A DNA stretch of 51,344 nt from Intrasporangiaceae bacterium URHB0013 (GTDB lineage: Bacteria > Actinomycetota > Actinomycetes > Actinomycetales > Dermatophilaceae). The stretch covers positions 1-51,344 of the forward strand of contig JIBA01000005.1 of NCBI GenBank assembly GCA_000620545.1, in the 5' to 3' direction. The position numbers and the translations under genes are program-made. The notes beneath the pieces were generated by a model. The model did no database searches. It was not told the origin of the DNA and saw only the letters and a list, made by a program, of their open reading frames with translations. Below, piece by piece: positions 15,370-23,161 of the stretch. The stretch's first letter is position 1. Every line of letters starts with the position of its first letter.

Positions 15370-17736
15370 TCAGGCGACCGGAGCGGGTTCCGGATCGGGT
15401 TGGGGCTCAGGCGTTTTCGCCTCGTCGGACTCGTGGCCGCCGTCTCCGCGGCGCACGGCCGCGAGGAGCATCTGGGCGACGTCGACCACCTCGACGGCGT
15501 CGGTGGCCTTGCCGTCCTGGATCGCGGCGTTGAGGCCGTCGGAGAGCATCACCTTGCAGAAGGGGCAGCCGACCGCGATGCGCTCGGCGCCCGTGGCGAG
15601 GGCCTCCTCGGTGCGGTTGGTGTTGATCCGCGTGCCGAGCTTCTCCTCCATCCACATGCGGGCCCCACCCGCGCCGCAGCAGAAGGACTTCTCCTTCGAC
15701 CGCTCCATCTCGGCGTACTCGACACCGGGCAGGATCTGGAGCAGCTCGCGCGGCGGCGCGTAGACCTGGTTGTGCCGGCCCAGGTAGCAGGGGTCGTGGT
15801 AGGTGACCTTGGCACCGGTCGAGGCCGCGCCGGTGGTCACGGCATCGCCGGGGCGCGCCACGGGCGTCAGCCGCTTCTCGCGGACGAGCCGGTTGAGCAG
15901 CTGCGTGTGGTGCAGCACCTCGTACCGGCCGCCGAGCTGCGGGTACTCGTTCTTGATGGTGTTGAAGCAGTGCGCGCAGGTGACCACGATCGTGCTCGCG
16001 CCGACCTCGTTGAGGGTCTCGACGTTCTGCTGCGCGAGCATCTGGAAGAGGAACTCGTTGCCGGCGCGCCGGGCCGAGTCGCCCGTGCAGGCCTCGCCGT
16101 CGCCGAGGACGGCGAAGGTGACACCGGCGGTGTCGAGCAGCTCGGCGACCGCACGCGTCGTCTTCTTGGCGCGGTCCTCGTAGGCCCCGGCGCAGCCGAC
16201 CCAGAAGAGGTAGTCGACCTCGGAGAGGTCCTCGACGTCCTGGCCGACCTGCTTGACCTCGAAGGGCAGGTCCTTGGCCCAGTCCATTCGCAGGCGCGGC
16301 GCGAGACCCCAGGGGTTGGAGTTCTTCTCGAGGTTCTTGAAGAGACCGTTGAGCTCGGCGGGAAAGGCCGACTCGATGAGGTTCTTGTAGCGACGCAGGT
16401 CGACGATGGCGTCGACGTGCTCGATGTCGACGGGGCACTGCTCGACGCAGGCTCCGCACGTCGTGCACGACCAGAGGACGTCCTCGTCGATGACGGCATC
16501 CGGACCGTGCGGGTTGTAGGCCTGCAAGGGGTTGCGGATGTCGTAGCCCGTCTCGCCGACGAGCTGCTCTGTCGCAACGGCCCCCCGGGTGGCTTCGCTG
16601 AACCCGTCGGCGGCGTCGGCACCCTCCTTCAGAGCAGCCGCGCGCACCTCCTCCGAGGCGAGCAGCCACGGCGACTTGGCGTACGCGTGGTCGCGCAGGG
16701 CCATGACGAGCAGCTTGGGCGAGAGTGGCTTGTCGGTGTTCCACGCCGGGCACTGGCTCTGGCAGCGACCGCACTCGGTGCAGGTCGAGAAGTCGAGCAG
16801 GCCCTTCCACGTGAAGTCCTCCACCTTGCCCACGCCGAGCGCAGCGTCCTCGTCGAGGTCATCGACGTTCTCGAAGTCGAGCACCTCGCCGCCCACGCGG
16901 ATCGGCTGGAGCTCGCCCAGGCTCGTGCGCCCGTCGGCATGACGCTTGAAGAAGATGTTGAAGAAGGCGAGGAAGCGGTGCCAGGCGACACCCATCGTCG
17001 GCTGCAGCGCGATGGTGATCATCCACGCGAACGAGATGAGGATCTTGACCGCGGCCACGACGACGATGGTGTTGGCGAGTGTGTCGACCGACAGGCTCGT
17101 GAAGAGCTCGCCGATCCAGGCAGTCATCGGGTAGTGCAGCGCGCTCGCGTCGCCGACCGCGGTCGTGCCGGTCGTGCCACCCTTGGACTCGAGGGCGTAC
17201 TCCAGTCCGCGCAGGGTCAGGATGCACACCGTGACGCCGAGGATGGTGAGCTCGACGTAGTACGCCTGCCACCAGGTGGAACCGAAGAAGCGGCTGCGGC
17301 GCCCGTGCTCTCCCGGGGCCGACCGAGGGTGGTTCTTCTGGCGGATCACGATGAGCGCGAGGATGCCGAGCAGGCCCGTCCAGGCGAAGAACTCGGTGAC
17401 CCACTCGTACGGCGGGAAGTGTCCGATGAGCGGCAGCGTGAAGTCCGGCTTGAAGAGCTGTCCGAAGGCATTGAGCAGCGTGAAGACGAGGACGCCGAAG
17501 CTGACCATCGTGAACCAGTGCGCCACCGCGACGACAGGCAGCCGCGACATGCGCGTGTGACCGAGGAACTCGCGCAGCAGGGTGCGGGTGCGTGCGCCCT
17601 TGTCGTCACCGCGGTCCTCGGGCTGGCCGAGCCGGAAGGTCGCGAGGAAGTGGTTGACCGTCTTGACGAGCAGGGCCACGGCGACGGCCGTGACGCCGAA
17701 GCACACGACGACGGCCACGATCTGGAGCGCACTCAT
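15370..17736 (-). CDS. membrane (Fe-S)-binding reductase, HdrD/Rv0338c-like
   Basis: 788 aa. The N-terminal 270 residues hold about six membrane helices, like a NarI/cytochrome-b-type quinone-side domain. Then come two ferredoxin-like 4Fe-4S motifs (CTECGRCQSQCP and CTTCGACVEQCP), and two CCG domains (VGCAGAYEDRA to CAHCFNTIKNEYP, and HDPCYLGRHN to CCGAGG) that bind a further cluster in heterodisulfide-reductase-type proteins. The C-terminus is Pro/Glu-rich. This layout matches mycobacterial Rv0338c. It likely moves electrons between a membrane quinone and a soluble partner; substrate unknown. Confidence 0.9.
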   Translation of the reverse strand: MSALQIVAVVVCFGVTAVAVALLVKTVNHFLATFRLGQPEDRGDDKGARTRTLLREFLGHTRMSRLPVVAVAHWFTMVSFGVLVFTLLNAFGQLFKPDFTLPLIGHFPPYEWVTEFFAWTGLLGILALIVIRQKNHPRSAPGEHGRRSRFFGSTWWQAYYVELTILGVTVCILTLRGLEYALESKGGTTGTTAVGDASALHYPMTAWIGELFTSLSVDTLANTIVVVAAVKILISFAWMITIALQPTMGVAWHRFLAFFNIFFKRHADGRTSLGELQPIRVGGEVLDFENVDDLDEDAALGVGKVEDFTWKGLLDFSTCTECGRCQSQCPAWNTDKPLSPKLLVMALRDHAYAKSPWLLASEEVRAAALKEGADAADGFSEATRGAVATEQLVGETGYDIRNPLQAYNPHGPDAVIDEDVLWSCTTCGACVEQCPVDIEHVDAIVDLRRYKNLIESAFPAELNGLFKNLEKNSNPWGLAPRLRMDWAKDLPFEVKQVGQDVEDLSEVDYLFWVGCAGAYEDRAKKTTRAVAELLDTAGVTFAVLGDGEACTGDSARRAGNEFLFQMLAQQNVETLNEVGASTIVVTCAHCFNTIKNEYPQLGGRYEVLHHTQLLNRLVREKRLTPVARPGDAVTTGAASTGAKVTYHDPCYLGRHNQVYAPPRELLQILPGVEYAEMERSKEKSFCCGAGGARMWMEEKLGTRINTNRTEEALATGAERIAVGCPFCKVMLSDGLNAAIQDGKATDAVEVVDVAQMLLAAVRRGDGGHESDEAKTPEPQPDPEPAPVA

Positions 17737-18067
17737 GCCGGAAAGTCTACTGACGAGTTAGCAAGCGCTTAGTGATTGTGACGGCCGTCGCGGCGTGACG
17801 CTCGTCCCCTTCGTCCCTGCTCCGGCTTCCCGGTCGGCGTCCGCTCATCACTCCCGAACTCGCCGGACGGCATGCATCTGGGGCAGGCGGGGCCGGCTGC
17901 GTGTGCGGCGGCGCCAGCTGTCCGGGCACCCTCGTGACGACCGCATCATGGGCGAGACCTTGGCAACGGATAACGACGTGTTGGAATATGCATAACAAGA
18001 ACTCGGTTGTCGCAGACAATCGAGGCGACCGACCGTTCGACCGTTCCCTGCCGAAAGGGCTTCAGCA
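17737..18067. promoter_or_regulatory. divergent control region of the Fe-S reductase and cysK
   Basis: 331 bases with no gene. It must carry promoters in both directions. The right half is unusually AT-rich (17958-18020, with TTGGCAACGGATAAC and GAATATGCATAAC). An imperfect palindrome lies at 18003-18023 (TCGGTTGTC, GCA, GACAATCGA), 44 bases before cysK, a candidate operator. The left half includes GTTAGCAAGCGCTTAGTGA next to the reductase start. No riboswitch was recognised. Confidence 0.5.
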
Positions 18068-18997
18068 ATGCCGATCTACGACGACGTGACCAAGCTGATC
18101 GGCAACACGCCGCTCGTGCGCCTCAACAAGGTCACGGATGGAGCCCAGGCGACCGTCGCCGCGAAGCTCGAGTTCTACAACCCCGCCAGCTCGGTCAAGG
18201 ACCGCATCGGCGTCGCGATCGTGGATGCGGCCGAGGCGAGCGGGCAGCTGGAGCCCGGCGGCACCATCGTCGAGGCGACCTCGGGAAACACCGGCATCGC
18301 CCTGGCCATGGTCGGCGCAGCCCGCGGCTACAAGGTCGTGCTGACGATGCCCGAGTCGATGAGCAAGGAGCGCCGTGCGCTGCTGCGCGCCTTCGGCGCC
18401 GAGCTCGTCCTCACCGACCCGTCGACCGGCATGAAGGGTGCGGTCGCCAAGGCCGACGAGATCGCCGCCGAGCGCGGCGGCGTCCTCGCCCGGCAGTTCG
18501 CCAACGAGGCCAACCCCGAGATCCACCGCAAGACCACCGCGGAGGAAATCTGGAAGGACACCGACGGAGAGGTCGACATCGTCGTGGCCGGCATCGGCAC
18601 CGGCGGCACCATCACGGGCGTGGGCCAGGTTCTCAAGGCGCGCAAGCCGAGCATCCAGATCATCGCCGTCGAGCCCGAGGAGTCCGCCATCCTCAACGGC
18701 GGCCAGCCCGGCCCGCACAAGATCCAGGGCATCGGCGCCAACTTCGTCCCCGAGATCCTCGACACCGAGGTCTACGACGAGGTCATCGACATCAACGCCG
18801 GGACCTCCGTGACGTGGGCCCGCCGGGCCGCCACCGAGGAGGGCCTGCTCGTCGGGCTGTCATCGGGAGCCGCCATCGCCGCCGCCGTGCAGGTCGCCCA
18901 GCGTCCCGAGAACGCCGGCAAGACGATCGTCGTCATCATCCCGTCGTTCGGCGAGCGCTACCTGTCCACCATCCTCTTCGAGGGTCTCGTCGACTGA
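18068..18997 (+). CDS. cysK: cysteine synthase A (O-acetylserine sulfhydrylase)
   Basis: 309 aa, the standard length. PLP-lysine motif NPASSVKDR, the TSGNTG substrate loop, GTGGTITG phosphate-binding loop and SSGAA are all in place. It makes L-cysteine from O-acetylserine and sulfide in the cytosol. AAAGGG lies upstream of the ATG. cysE follows 41 bases later, giving a two-gene cysteine operon whose products usually form the CysE-CysK complex. A palindrome just upstream may be the operator. Confidence 0.97.
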   Translation: MPIYDDVTKLIGNTPLVRLNKVTDGAQATVAAKLEFYNPASSVKDRIGVAIVDAAEASGQLEPGGTIVEATSGNTGIALAMVGAARGYKVVLTMPESMSKERRALLRAFGAELVLTDPSTGMKGAVAKADEIAAERGGVLARQFANEANPEIHRKTTAEEIWKDTDGEVDIVVAGIGTGGTITGVGQVLKARKPSIQIIAVEPEESAILNGGQPGPHKIQGIGANFVPEILDTEVYDEVIDINAGTSVTWARRAATEEGLLVGLSSGAAIAAAVQVAQRPENAGKTIVVIIPSFGERYLSTILFEGLVD

Positions 18998-19038
18998 CCT
19001 CCGTCCGTCTGACCTGAACCCTCTCCTAGGAGTCGTCG

Positions 19039-19797
19039 ATGAGCACCGCGCCACAGGTCCACCATGAGACCAGGGCGGCCGAGAAGCCGCTGACGCTCGT
19101 GCGCGGTGACGCCGCGCCTGAGGTGCTGCAGGTGCCACAGGTGCCACAGGTGCCACAGGTGCCGGCAGCGTCCACCGTGTCCGACGGCGCTCCAGCCGGG
19201 CGTTCGTATGCCGGCCCGCTCGGTCTCGTGCGCAAGCTCGCCGACCGCGTCCGCGAGGACGTCGACGGCGCGATCGAGCGGGACCCCGCGGCCAACTCCA
19301 GGGTCGAGCTGGTCCTGACGTCCCCCGGACTGCACGCCATCTGGGCGCACCGCGGCCTGCACGAGCTGTGGAAGCGCCCGGGTGGACGGCTTCCGGCGCG
19401 GGTGCTCGCCACGGTGGCGCGCTCCGTCACCGGGGTCGAGATCCATCCGGCGGCCCGGCTCGGACGACGGTTCTTCATCGACCACGGCATGGGTGTCGTC
19501 ATCGGCGAGACGGCCGAGGTCGGCGACGACGTCATGCTCTACCACGGCGTGACGCTGGGTGGCCGGTCCATGGAGCACGTCAAGCGCCACCCCACGGTGG
19601 GCAACCGTGTCACGATCGGCGCCGGCGCTCGCGTGCTCGGTCCGATCCACGTCGGTGACGACGTCCAGATCGGCGCCAACTCCGTGGTGGTCAAGGACGT
19701 CCCGGCCGGTGCTGTCGCCACCGGCATCCCGGCGGTCATCCGCTTCCCCAAGAGCGATGCCACCAACCAGTGGCTCGACCCGGCGATGTACATCTGA
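19039..19797 (+). CDS. cysE: serine O-acetyltransferase with repeat N-terminal extension
   Basis: 252 aa. The catalytic part starts near residue 55 and has the left-handed beta-helix hexapeptide repeats: [37 protein letters not shown] and [12 protein letters not shown]. It acetylates L-serine to feed CysK. The family length from GLVRKLADR to the end matches short-type CysE. Residues 1-54 are an extension holding a VPQ repeat encoded by four 9-bp units. The end residue is isoleucine (MYI), as CysE C-termini insert in the CysK active site. AGGAG precedes the ATG. Confidence 0.95.
   Translation: MSTAPQVHHETRAAEKPLTLVRGDAAPEVLQVPQVPQVPQVPAASTVSDGAPAGRSYAGPLGLVRKLADRVREDVDGAIERDPAANSRVELVLTSPGLHAIWAHRGLHELWKRPGGRLPARVLATVARSVTGVEIHPAARLGRRFFIDHGMGVVIGETAEVGDDVMLYHGVTLGGRSMEHVKRHPTVGNRVTIGAGARVLGPIHVGDDVQIGANSVVVKDVPAGAVATGIPAVIRFPKSDATNQWLDPAMYI
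19129..19164 (+). repeat. 9-bp tandem repeat, four copies, in cysE
   Basis: CAGGTGCCA is repeated four times (last copy CAGGTGCCG) and encodes QVP units in the CysE N-terminal extension. Copy number could change in frame. Confidence 0.9.
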
Positions 19798-19845
19798 GGA
19801 GCCGGCTGCACCGGAGCGGACCGGCTCCGGCGGTCATCAGGCGAG

Positions 19846-19891
19846 TCGAACGCGTTCCGGTGGGGTGATCACCCCACCGGAACGCGTTCGA
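19846..19891. terminator. 46-bp perfect palindrome between convergent genes
   Basis: Left arm 19846-19868 and right arm 19869-19891 are exact reverse complements with no loop: 23 bp from TCGAACGCG to the centre GTGATCAC. It lies between cysE and the acidic repeat gene and can terminate both. A smaller hairpin precedes it (CCGGAGC 19811-19817 with 19824-19830). Confidence 0.75.
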
Positions 19892-19912
19892 TGACGTCGA
19901 CGAAGGCGCAGG

Positions 19913-20896
19913 TCAGCCGTCCTCGCGGTCAGGGCTCTCCAGCCGGAAGAAGTTCGACTGGTGCCCGTCGCGTCGCTGCTCCTGGTAGATGAAGTTGAGC
20001 CGGCGGGCGTCGAAGGTGTCAAACCACTCCTCCCAGCTGACCTGGCGCAGGTTCTTGTTGTCGCCGCCGAAGTCGAAGCGCAGGACCCCGAGGTGGTCGC
20101 CGTGCTCAGTGCCGTCCACCGTCGCTGGGGTCCCGCCGCGTTCCTCGGCCCACTGCTTGATGACCTCGTGGTGGGTGGTGGCCAGGCTGCGTCCCTGGCG
20201 CTCCGGCTCGTCCTCGGGGGAGGTGATCTCCTGGGAGTACTTCAACGACTTCGACGTCTCCTCGCCGGTCCGGATCCGCCCCCCGTCCGGACCGGCACCC
20301 ATGTCGTCGCTGTCCGAACCCGGCACGTCGCCTGCCTCAGCAGTGTCCGTGCTGTCGACCTCGCCGCGCACCTCATCGCCGGCGGCACTGTCGGCGGCAT
20401 CGTCGGTCTCGCCGCCGGACACCGTGCTGCTGCCCGCGGCAGTGCCGACGGTCTCGTCGCCCGCGGCAGTGTCGACGGTCTCGTCGCCCGCTGCAGTGTC
20501 GACGGTCTCGTCGCCCGCTGCAGTGCCGATGGTCTCGTCGCCCGCCGCAGTGTCGACGGTCTCGTCGCCCGCTGCAGTGTCGACGGTCTCGTCGCCCGCG
20601 GCAGTGTCGACGGTCTCGTCGCCCGCGGCAGTGGCGACGGTCTCGTCGCCCGCGGCAGTGCCGATGGTCTCGTCGGCCGCCATGCCGCCAGCGGCTGCAT
20701 CGGTGTCGTCGGCGGCGTCAGCGGCGGGGTCCGGGACCGTGATGACTTCGCGGACGGGCTCCGTGGCCACGTCAGCGGTGTTTGGGACCTCGGCCGTCGC
20801 GGGCTCCTGCCGTCGGTCCCTGACCGGCCTGTCGCGGACCTCGGTCCCCCTCACGTCCGGAGTGTTCGGCGTCTGGTTCCCCGGCTGCTCAGCCAT
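19913..20896 (-). CDS. acidic repeat protein with conserved C-terminal domain
   Basis: 327 aa. Residues about 75-155 are nine or more copies of a GDETVDTAA nonapeptide, acidic and probably disordered. The last 90 residues form a compact domain with THHEVIKQWAEERGG, GVLRFDF, WEEWFDTFD and FIYQEQRRDG, seen in many small bacterial hypothetical proteins (often mislabelled as glucan branching enzyme). No signal peptide or membrane segment. The ATG has AAGGAAG. It follows the GvpA-like gene on the same strand by 152 bases. Function unknown. Confidence 0.82.
   Translation of the reverse strand: MAEQPGNQTPNTPDVRGTEVRDRPVRDRRQEPATAEVPNTADVATEPVREVITVPDPAADAADDTDAAAGGMAADETIGTAAGDETVATAAGDETVDTAAGDETVDTAAGDETVDTAAGDETIGTAAGDETVDTAAGDETVDTAAGDETVGTAAGSSTVSGGETDDAADSAAGDEVRGEVDSTDTAEAGDVPGSDSDDMGAGPDGGRIRTGEETSKSLKYSQEITSPEDEPERQGRSLATTHHEVIKQWAEERGGTPATVDGTEHGDHLGVLRFDFGGDNKNLRQVSWEEWFDTFDARRLNFIYQEQRRDGHQSNFFRLESPDREDG
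20433..20675 (-). repeat. 27-bp tandem repeat, nine copies
   Basis: Nine head-to-tail units of 27 bases begin at 20433 and run every 27 bases to 20675, each starting CCCGC(G/T)GCAGTG on the plus strand. They encode the nonapeptide repeat. Units differ at a few positions, mostly synonymous or V/I and D/G/A changes. Confidence 0.93.
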
Positions 20897-21048
20897 GGTG
20901 CTTCCTTTGCTCGTCGTTCGCGTGCGCCGCCCCCTTACCCCGGACAGGCGAAAGGTTGCACTGGGGCGGGCCGCCCGCGACGGAGCCACTGCCGGCGTAG
21001 AACCGTTGATGGGCCTTGGGTCTAGGTCGAGCCCGAGCGGTCAGGAGC

Positions 21049-21498
21049 TCACTCCTCGTCGGTGCCGGCGACCTTCTCTGCCAGACCAGCCAGCTTGTCC
21101 CCGACCCCCATCGCAACGTTCTCGACCGTCTCCTTCGCGGAGTCGATCACGTCCTCGACCGTGTCCTTCGCGGAGTCGATCACGCCCTCGACCTTGTCCT
21201 GCACCACCGTGGTCGCCACGCTCTCGATTGCCCTGCCGGCCCCCTCGGTGAGCAGCTCGACGGGTGTCGGACCTCCCTTGCCGTCCAGGTCCAACCGGTT
21301 CGTGGCCTCTGCGAAGCGCAGGTACGTGTCGACGCTGGCTATGGCGATGCGTGCGTCGATGGTCACGAGCTCGATGCCGAGGAGAGAGACGCGGGCGTAG
21401 GCGTCGATGACGACGCCCTTGTCGAGGATGATGTCGATCACGTCGGCGAGGCCACTGGGTGCCGGCCGCGCCAGGTAGCCCGATCCTTGCTCGCGCAT
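21049..21498 (-). CDS. gas vesicle GvpA/GvpJ-like protein with repeat tail
   Basis: 149 aa. Residues about 14-63 match the GvpA family core: [34 protein letters not shown] and [11 protein letters not shown]. GvpA forms the ribbed protein wall of gas vesicles; GvpJ and GvpM are minor relatives with longer C-termini. The last 60 residues hold amphipathic 11-residue-like repeats ([20 protein letters not shown]), similar to LEA-type proteins. No other gvp gene is in the window. GAGGGAG precedes the ATG; longer in-frame upstream sequence lacks a start signal. Confidence 0.85.
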   Translation of the reverse strand: MREQGSGYLARPAPSGLADVIDIILDKGVVIDAYARVSLLGIELVTIDARIAIASVDTYLRFAEATNRLDLDGKGGPTPVELLTEGAGRAIESVATTVVQDKVEGVIDSAKDTVEDVIDSAKETVENVAMGVGDKLAGLAEKVAGTDEE

Positions 21499-21709
21499 CC
21501 CGGCTCCCTCACTCGTGGGTGCTCGCCAGCCGAACTGTCGGTACGGGCCTCCGATGATCAACGTACCCACGCCCGGCCCCGTCTCATCGCGGACCGGTGG
21601 GTCGCCGTCCACCTATCCGGTGGGAGACGGCTGTCCTGACGCATGGATATGACGCACGAGCCCGCGGTCGCTACGGTTGCCTCTGACGTCCTGAGGTTGG
21701 TGTACGTCT

Positions 21710-21797
21710 GGAGGGCTCGCATAGTGGCCGAGTGCGGCGGTCTTGAAAACCGCTATGGGTTCATAGCCCATCGTGGGTTCGAATCCCACGCCCTCCG
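21710..21797 (+). tRNA. tRNA-Ser (anticodon TGA)
   Basis: 88 nt with long variable arm. Acceptor GGAGGGC pairs with GCCCTCC; anticodon loop CTTGAAA gives TGA; T loop GGTTCGAATCC. CCA is not encoded (CCG follows the discriminator). Confidence 0.96.
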
Positions 21798-21877
21798 CCG
21801 AAGTTCCCTCCGGAGCGCTGCCGCGACTGTGACTTCCTGATGGGAGGCGCTGAGGCGGTCCGGCCCTCTGGTGGGCG

Positions 21878-22297
21878 TCAGCTCGTCTCGGGGATCCTCG
21901 CGCGGTCCTCGGGCGAGAGCCACCCCTCTGCGCGGGGGCGGCCGCCGGCGGCGCCGATCGCGTCGACCAGAGGCCCCGCCCAGAGGTGCTCGAGCAGTGC
22001 CACCGCCGCCACCTCGCCGGGCGGGACGGCGTCCGCGAGCGACCAGGTCGAGGGCCCGCCCGTGGCCTCGTCCTCGCCCCCGCCGAAGATCGCCGCAGCG
22101 AGGCTGCCCAGGGCCGGGTCGGCACCGGGTGGGGGCGGCAGGGTGTCGAAGCCGCCGTCCTCGTCGCGGCGGACGAGGAGCACGTCGACCAGTCGGACGA
22201 GGCCGGCCTCGCGGAGCCGGTCCAGCTCGGCCAGCAGCTGTCCCGAGAACGACGGCTCGTCGAAACCGACCACCAGCACCTGCACCGGGCCGGTCAT
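21878..22297 (-). CDS. DUF6325-like / DUF1269-like protein
   Basis: 139 aa, cytosolic. The N-terminal half (QVLVVGFDEPSFSG, LLAELDRLREAGLVRLVDVL) matches a family of small actinobacterial proteins that usually sit beside a SHOCT-domain protein, as here. The second half carries a Pro-rich turn and a WSLADAVPPGEVAAVALLEH segment. Its ATG overlaps the stop of the SHOCT gene by four bases (ATGA), so the two are coupled. Biochemical role unknown; context in other genomes suggests envelope or stress functions, which is only a guess. Confidence 0.75.
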   Translation of the reverse strand: MTGPVQVLVVGFDEPSFSGQLLAELDRLREAGLVRLVDVLLVRRDEDGGFDTLPPPPGADPALGSLAAAIFGGGEDEATGGPSTWSLADAVPPGEVAAVALLEHLWAGPLVDAIGAAGGRPRAEGWLSPEDRARIPETS

Positions 22298-22593
22298 GCG
22301 CCCACCCGCGCGCGCAACCGGTCGAACTCCTCGCGCGTCACGACGCCGGTCGCATAGAGGTGCTCGAGCGCCAGCAGCGACCTCTGCGGGTCGGCGGTGG
22401 GCGCGTGAGGCGCCGCGGGCGGTGGTGGTGGCGGTGGTGGCGGCGGTGGTGGCGGTGGCGTCGGCGGTGGCGGGGCGGCTTGGGGAACGTGGGAGGCGGC
22501 ATACGCCTGCGCCGGCGTCAGCCGCCCTCCGTAGTAGGGCACGTTGCCGGTGATGCCGGTCATCCGCAGCTGACGGGGTACCAGAAGAACCAT
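22294..22593 (-). CDS. SHOCT-domain protein with polyproline linker
   Basis: 99 aa. The C-terminus (LLALEHLYATGVVTREEFDR) is a SHOCT domain, a short helical pair found at the ends of many proteins and thought to mediate oligomerisation. A linker of about 16 prolines precedes it, from a GGTGGC-rich tract at 22417-22477. The N-terminus (NVPYYGGRLTPAQAY) is short and tyrosine-rich. Start could be the ATG at 22593 or the in-frame ATG ten codons later. Coupled to the DUF6325-like gene. Confidence 0.72.
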   Translation of the reverse strand: MVLLVPRQLRMTGITGNVPYYGGRLTPAQAYAASHVPQAAPPPPTPPPPPPPPPPPPPPAAPHAPTADPQRSLLALEHLYATGVVTREEFDRLRARVGA

Positions 22594-22747
22594 CCGTCCA
22601 GCATGGCGCAGGCGCGGCCGCCGGGAGCCACTTGTCGTCAGGCGTGCGGGGCGCAGAGGCGACCTCCCTCGGCGAGCCGGCGTCCGGGGGAGTGGGATCG
22701 CGGAGAGGACCGAGGATGACGGGGCGGTGGGCATGGATCCGGGCATG

Positions 22748-22780
22748 AAAAAAGGGCCTCCGGAGATCCGGAGTCCCTTT
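22748..22780 (-). terminator. intrinsic terminator of the 36-aa gene
   Basis: A 14-bp stem with one mismatch (22751-22764 with 22767-22780) followed on the minus strand by six T residues. It is the most canonical terminator in the window and shows a transcript ends here from the right. Confidence 0.85.
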
Positions 22781-22828
22781 CGTTCTCATGCGCTGACTCG
22801 ACGGTGAGACCAGCAGTGCACGCGCATC

Positions 22829-22939
22829 TCAGAACAGGCCGAGCCTCTCCTCGAACGTCGTGCTGGAGTTGTACTGACCGACCCGCACTGACGTGGACGG
22901 GCGGTTCATGGCCGCGAAGAACGACACGATGTACGACAT
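22829..22939 (-). CDS. small protein, 36 aa
   Basis: Reads MSYIVSFFAAMNRPS, then SVRVGQYNSSTTFEERLGLF. AAGGAA lies 11 bases before the ATG in a locally AT-rich patch, most codons end in G or C, and a canonical terminator for this strand lies 48 bases past the stop. An isolated gene with its own ribosome site and terminator is therefore likely. The N-terminus is hydrophobic but short; no family is recognised. A shorter start at the second ATG (MNRPS) is possible. Confidence 0.62.
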   Translation of the reverse strand: MSYIVSFFAAMNRPSTSVRVGQYNSSTTFEERLGLF

Positions 22940-23127
22940 CTCTGTATTCAGTTTCCTTGCTGGCAAAGCCCACGCCGACATCGTCGCCGAGGGCTCGGAG
23001 GTCGACCGTCATTGCGGGACGATCAGGACCGGCAGACCACCCGCGACCCGGCCGGGAGCGTGGCCGGGCCGTGGGTGATGTCTGCTCGATCATGGTAACA
23101 GTTCGGCAACCATGTCGCCGCCCCGCG

Positions 23128-23156
23128 TTGACCTTTGTCCGACCCCGTGAGATACG
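23128..23156 (+). promoter_or_regulatory. folP2 promoter, leaderless
   Basis: TTGACC (23128-23133), 17 bases, then GATACG (23151-23156); the GTG at 23162 falls where transcription should start. No Shine-Dalgarno is present. Confidence 0.65.
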
Positions 23157-23161
23157 ACAGT

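Noticed and set aside
15400-17772. A 790-codon open frame on the plus strand opposite the Fe-S reductase
   Set aside because: It is a shadow of a GC-rich gene; its translation is Arg/Val/Leu low-complexity with no family motifs, while the minus-strand protein has all Fe-S and CCG motifs.
20433-20675. CRISPR array or non-coding repeat
   Set aside because: Units are 27 bases with no spacers and translate in register as a nonapeptide repeat in a gene with a good start and ribosome site.
22417-22477. Triplet-repeat regulatory tract
   Set aside because: The GGTGGC-rich run simply encodes the polyproline linker of the SHOCT protein on the minus strand.
22893-23078. A 61-codon plus-strand frame over the 36-aa gene
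   Set aside because: It has no ribosome site and reads against the strand that carries the terminator; the minus-strand frame has better codon bias.
23135-23161. Earlier TTG or GTG start for folP2 at 23135 or 23144
   Set aside because: Those codons lie between the -35 and -10 elements, so they would be upstream of the transcript start; the GTG at 23162 fits.
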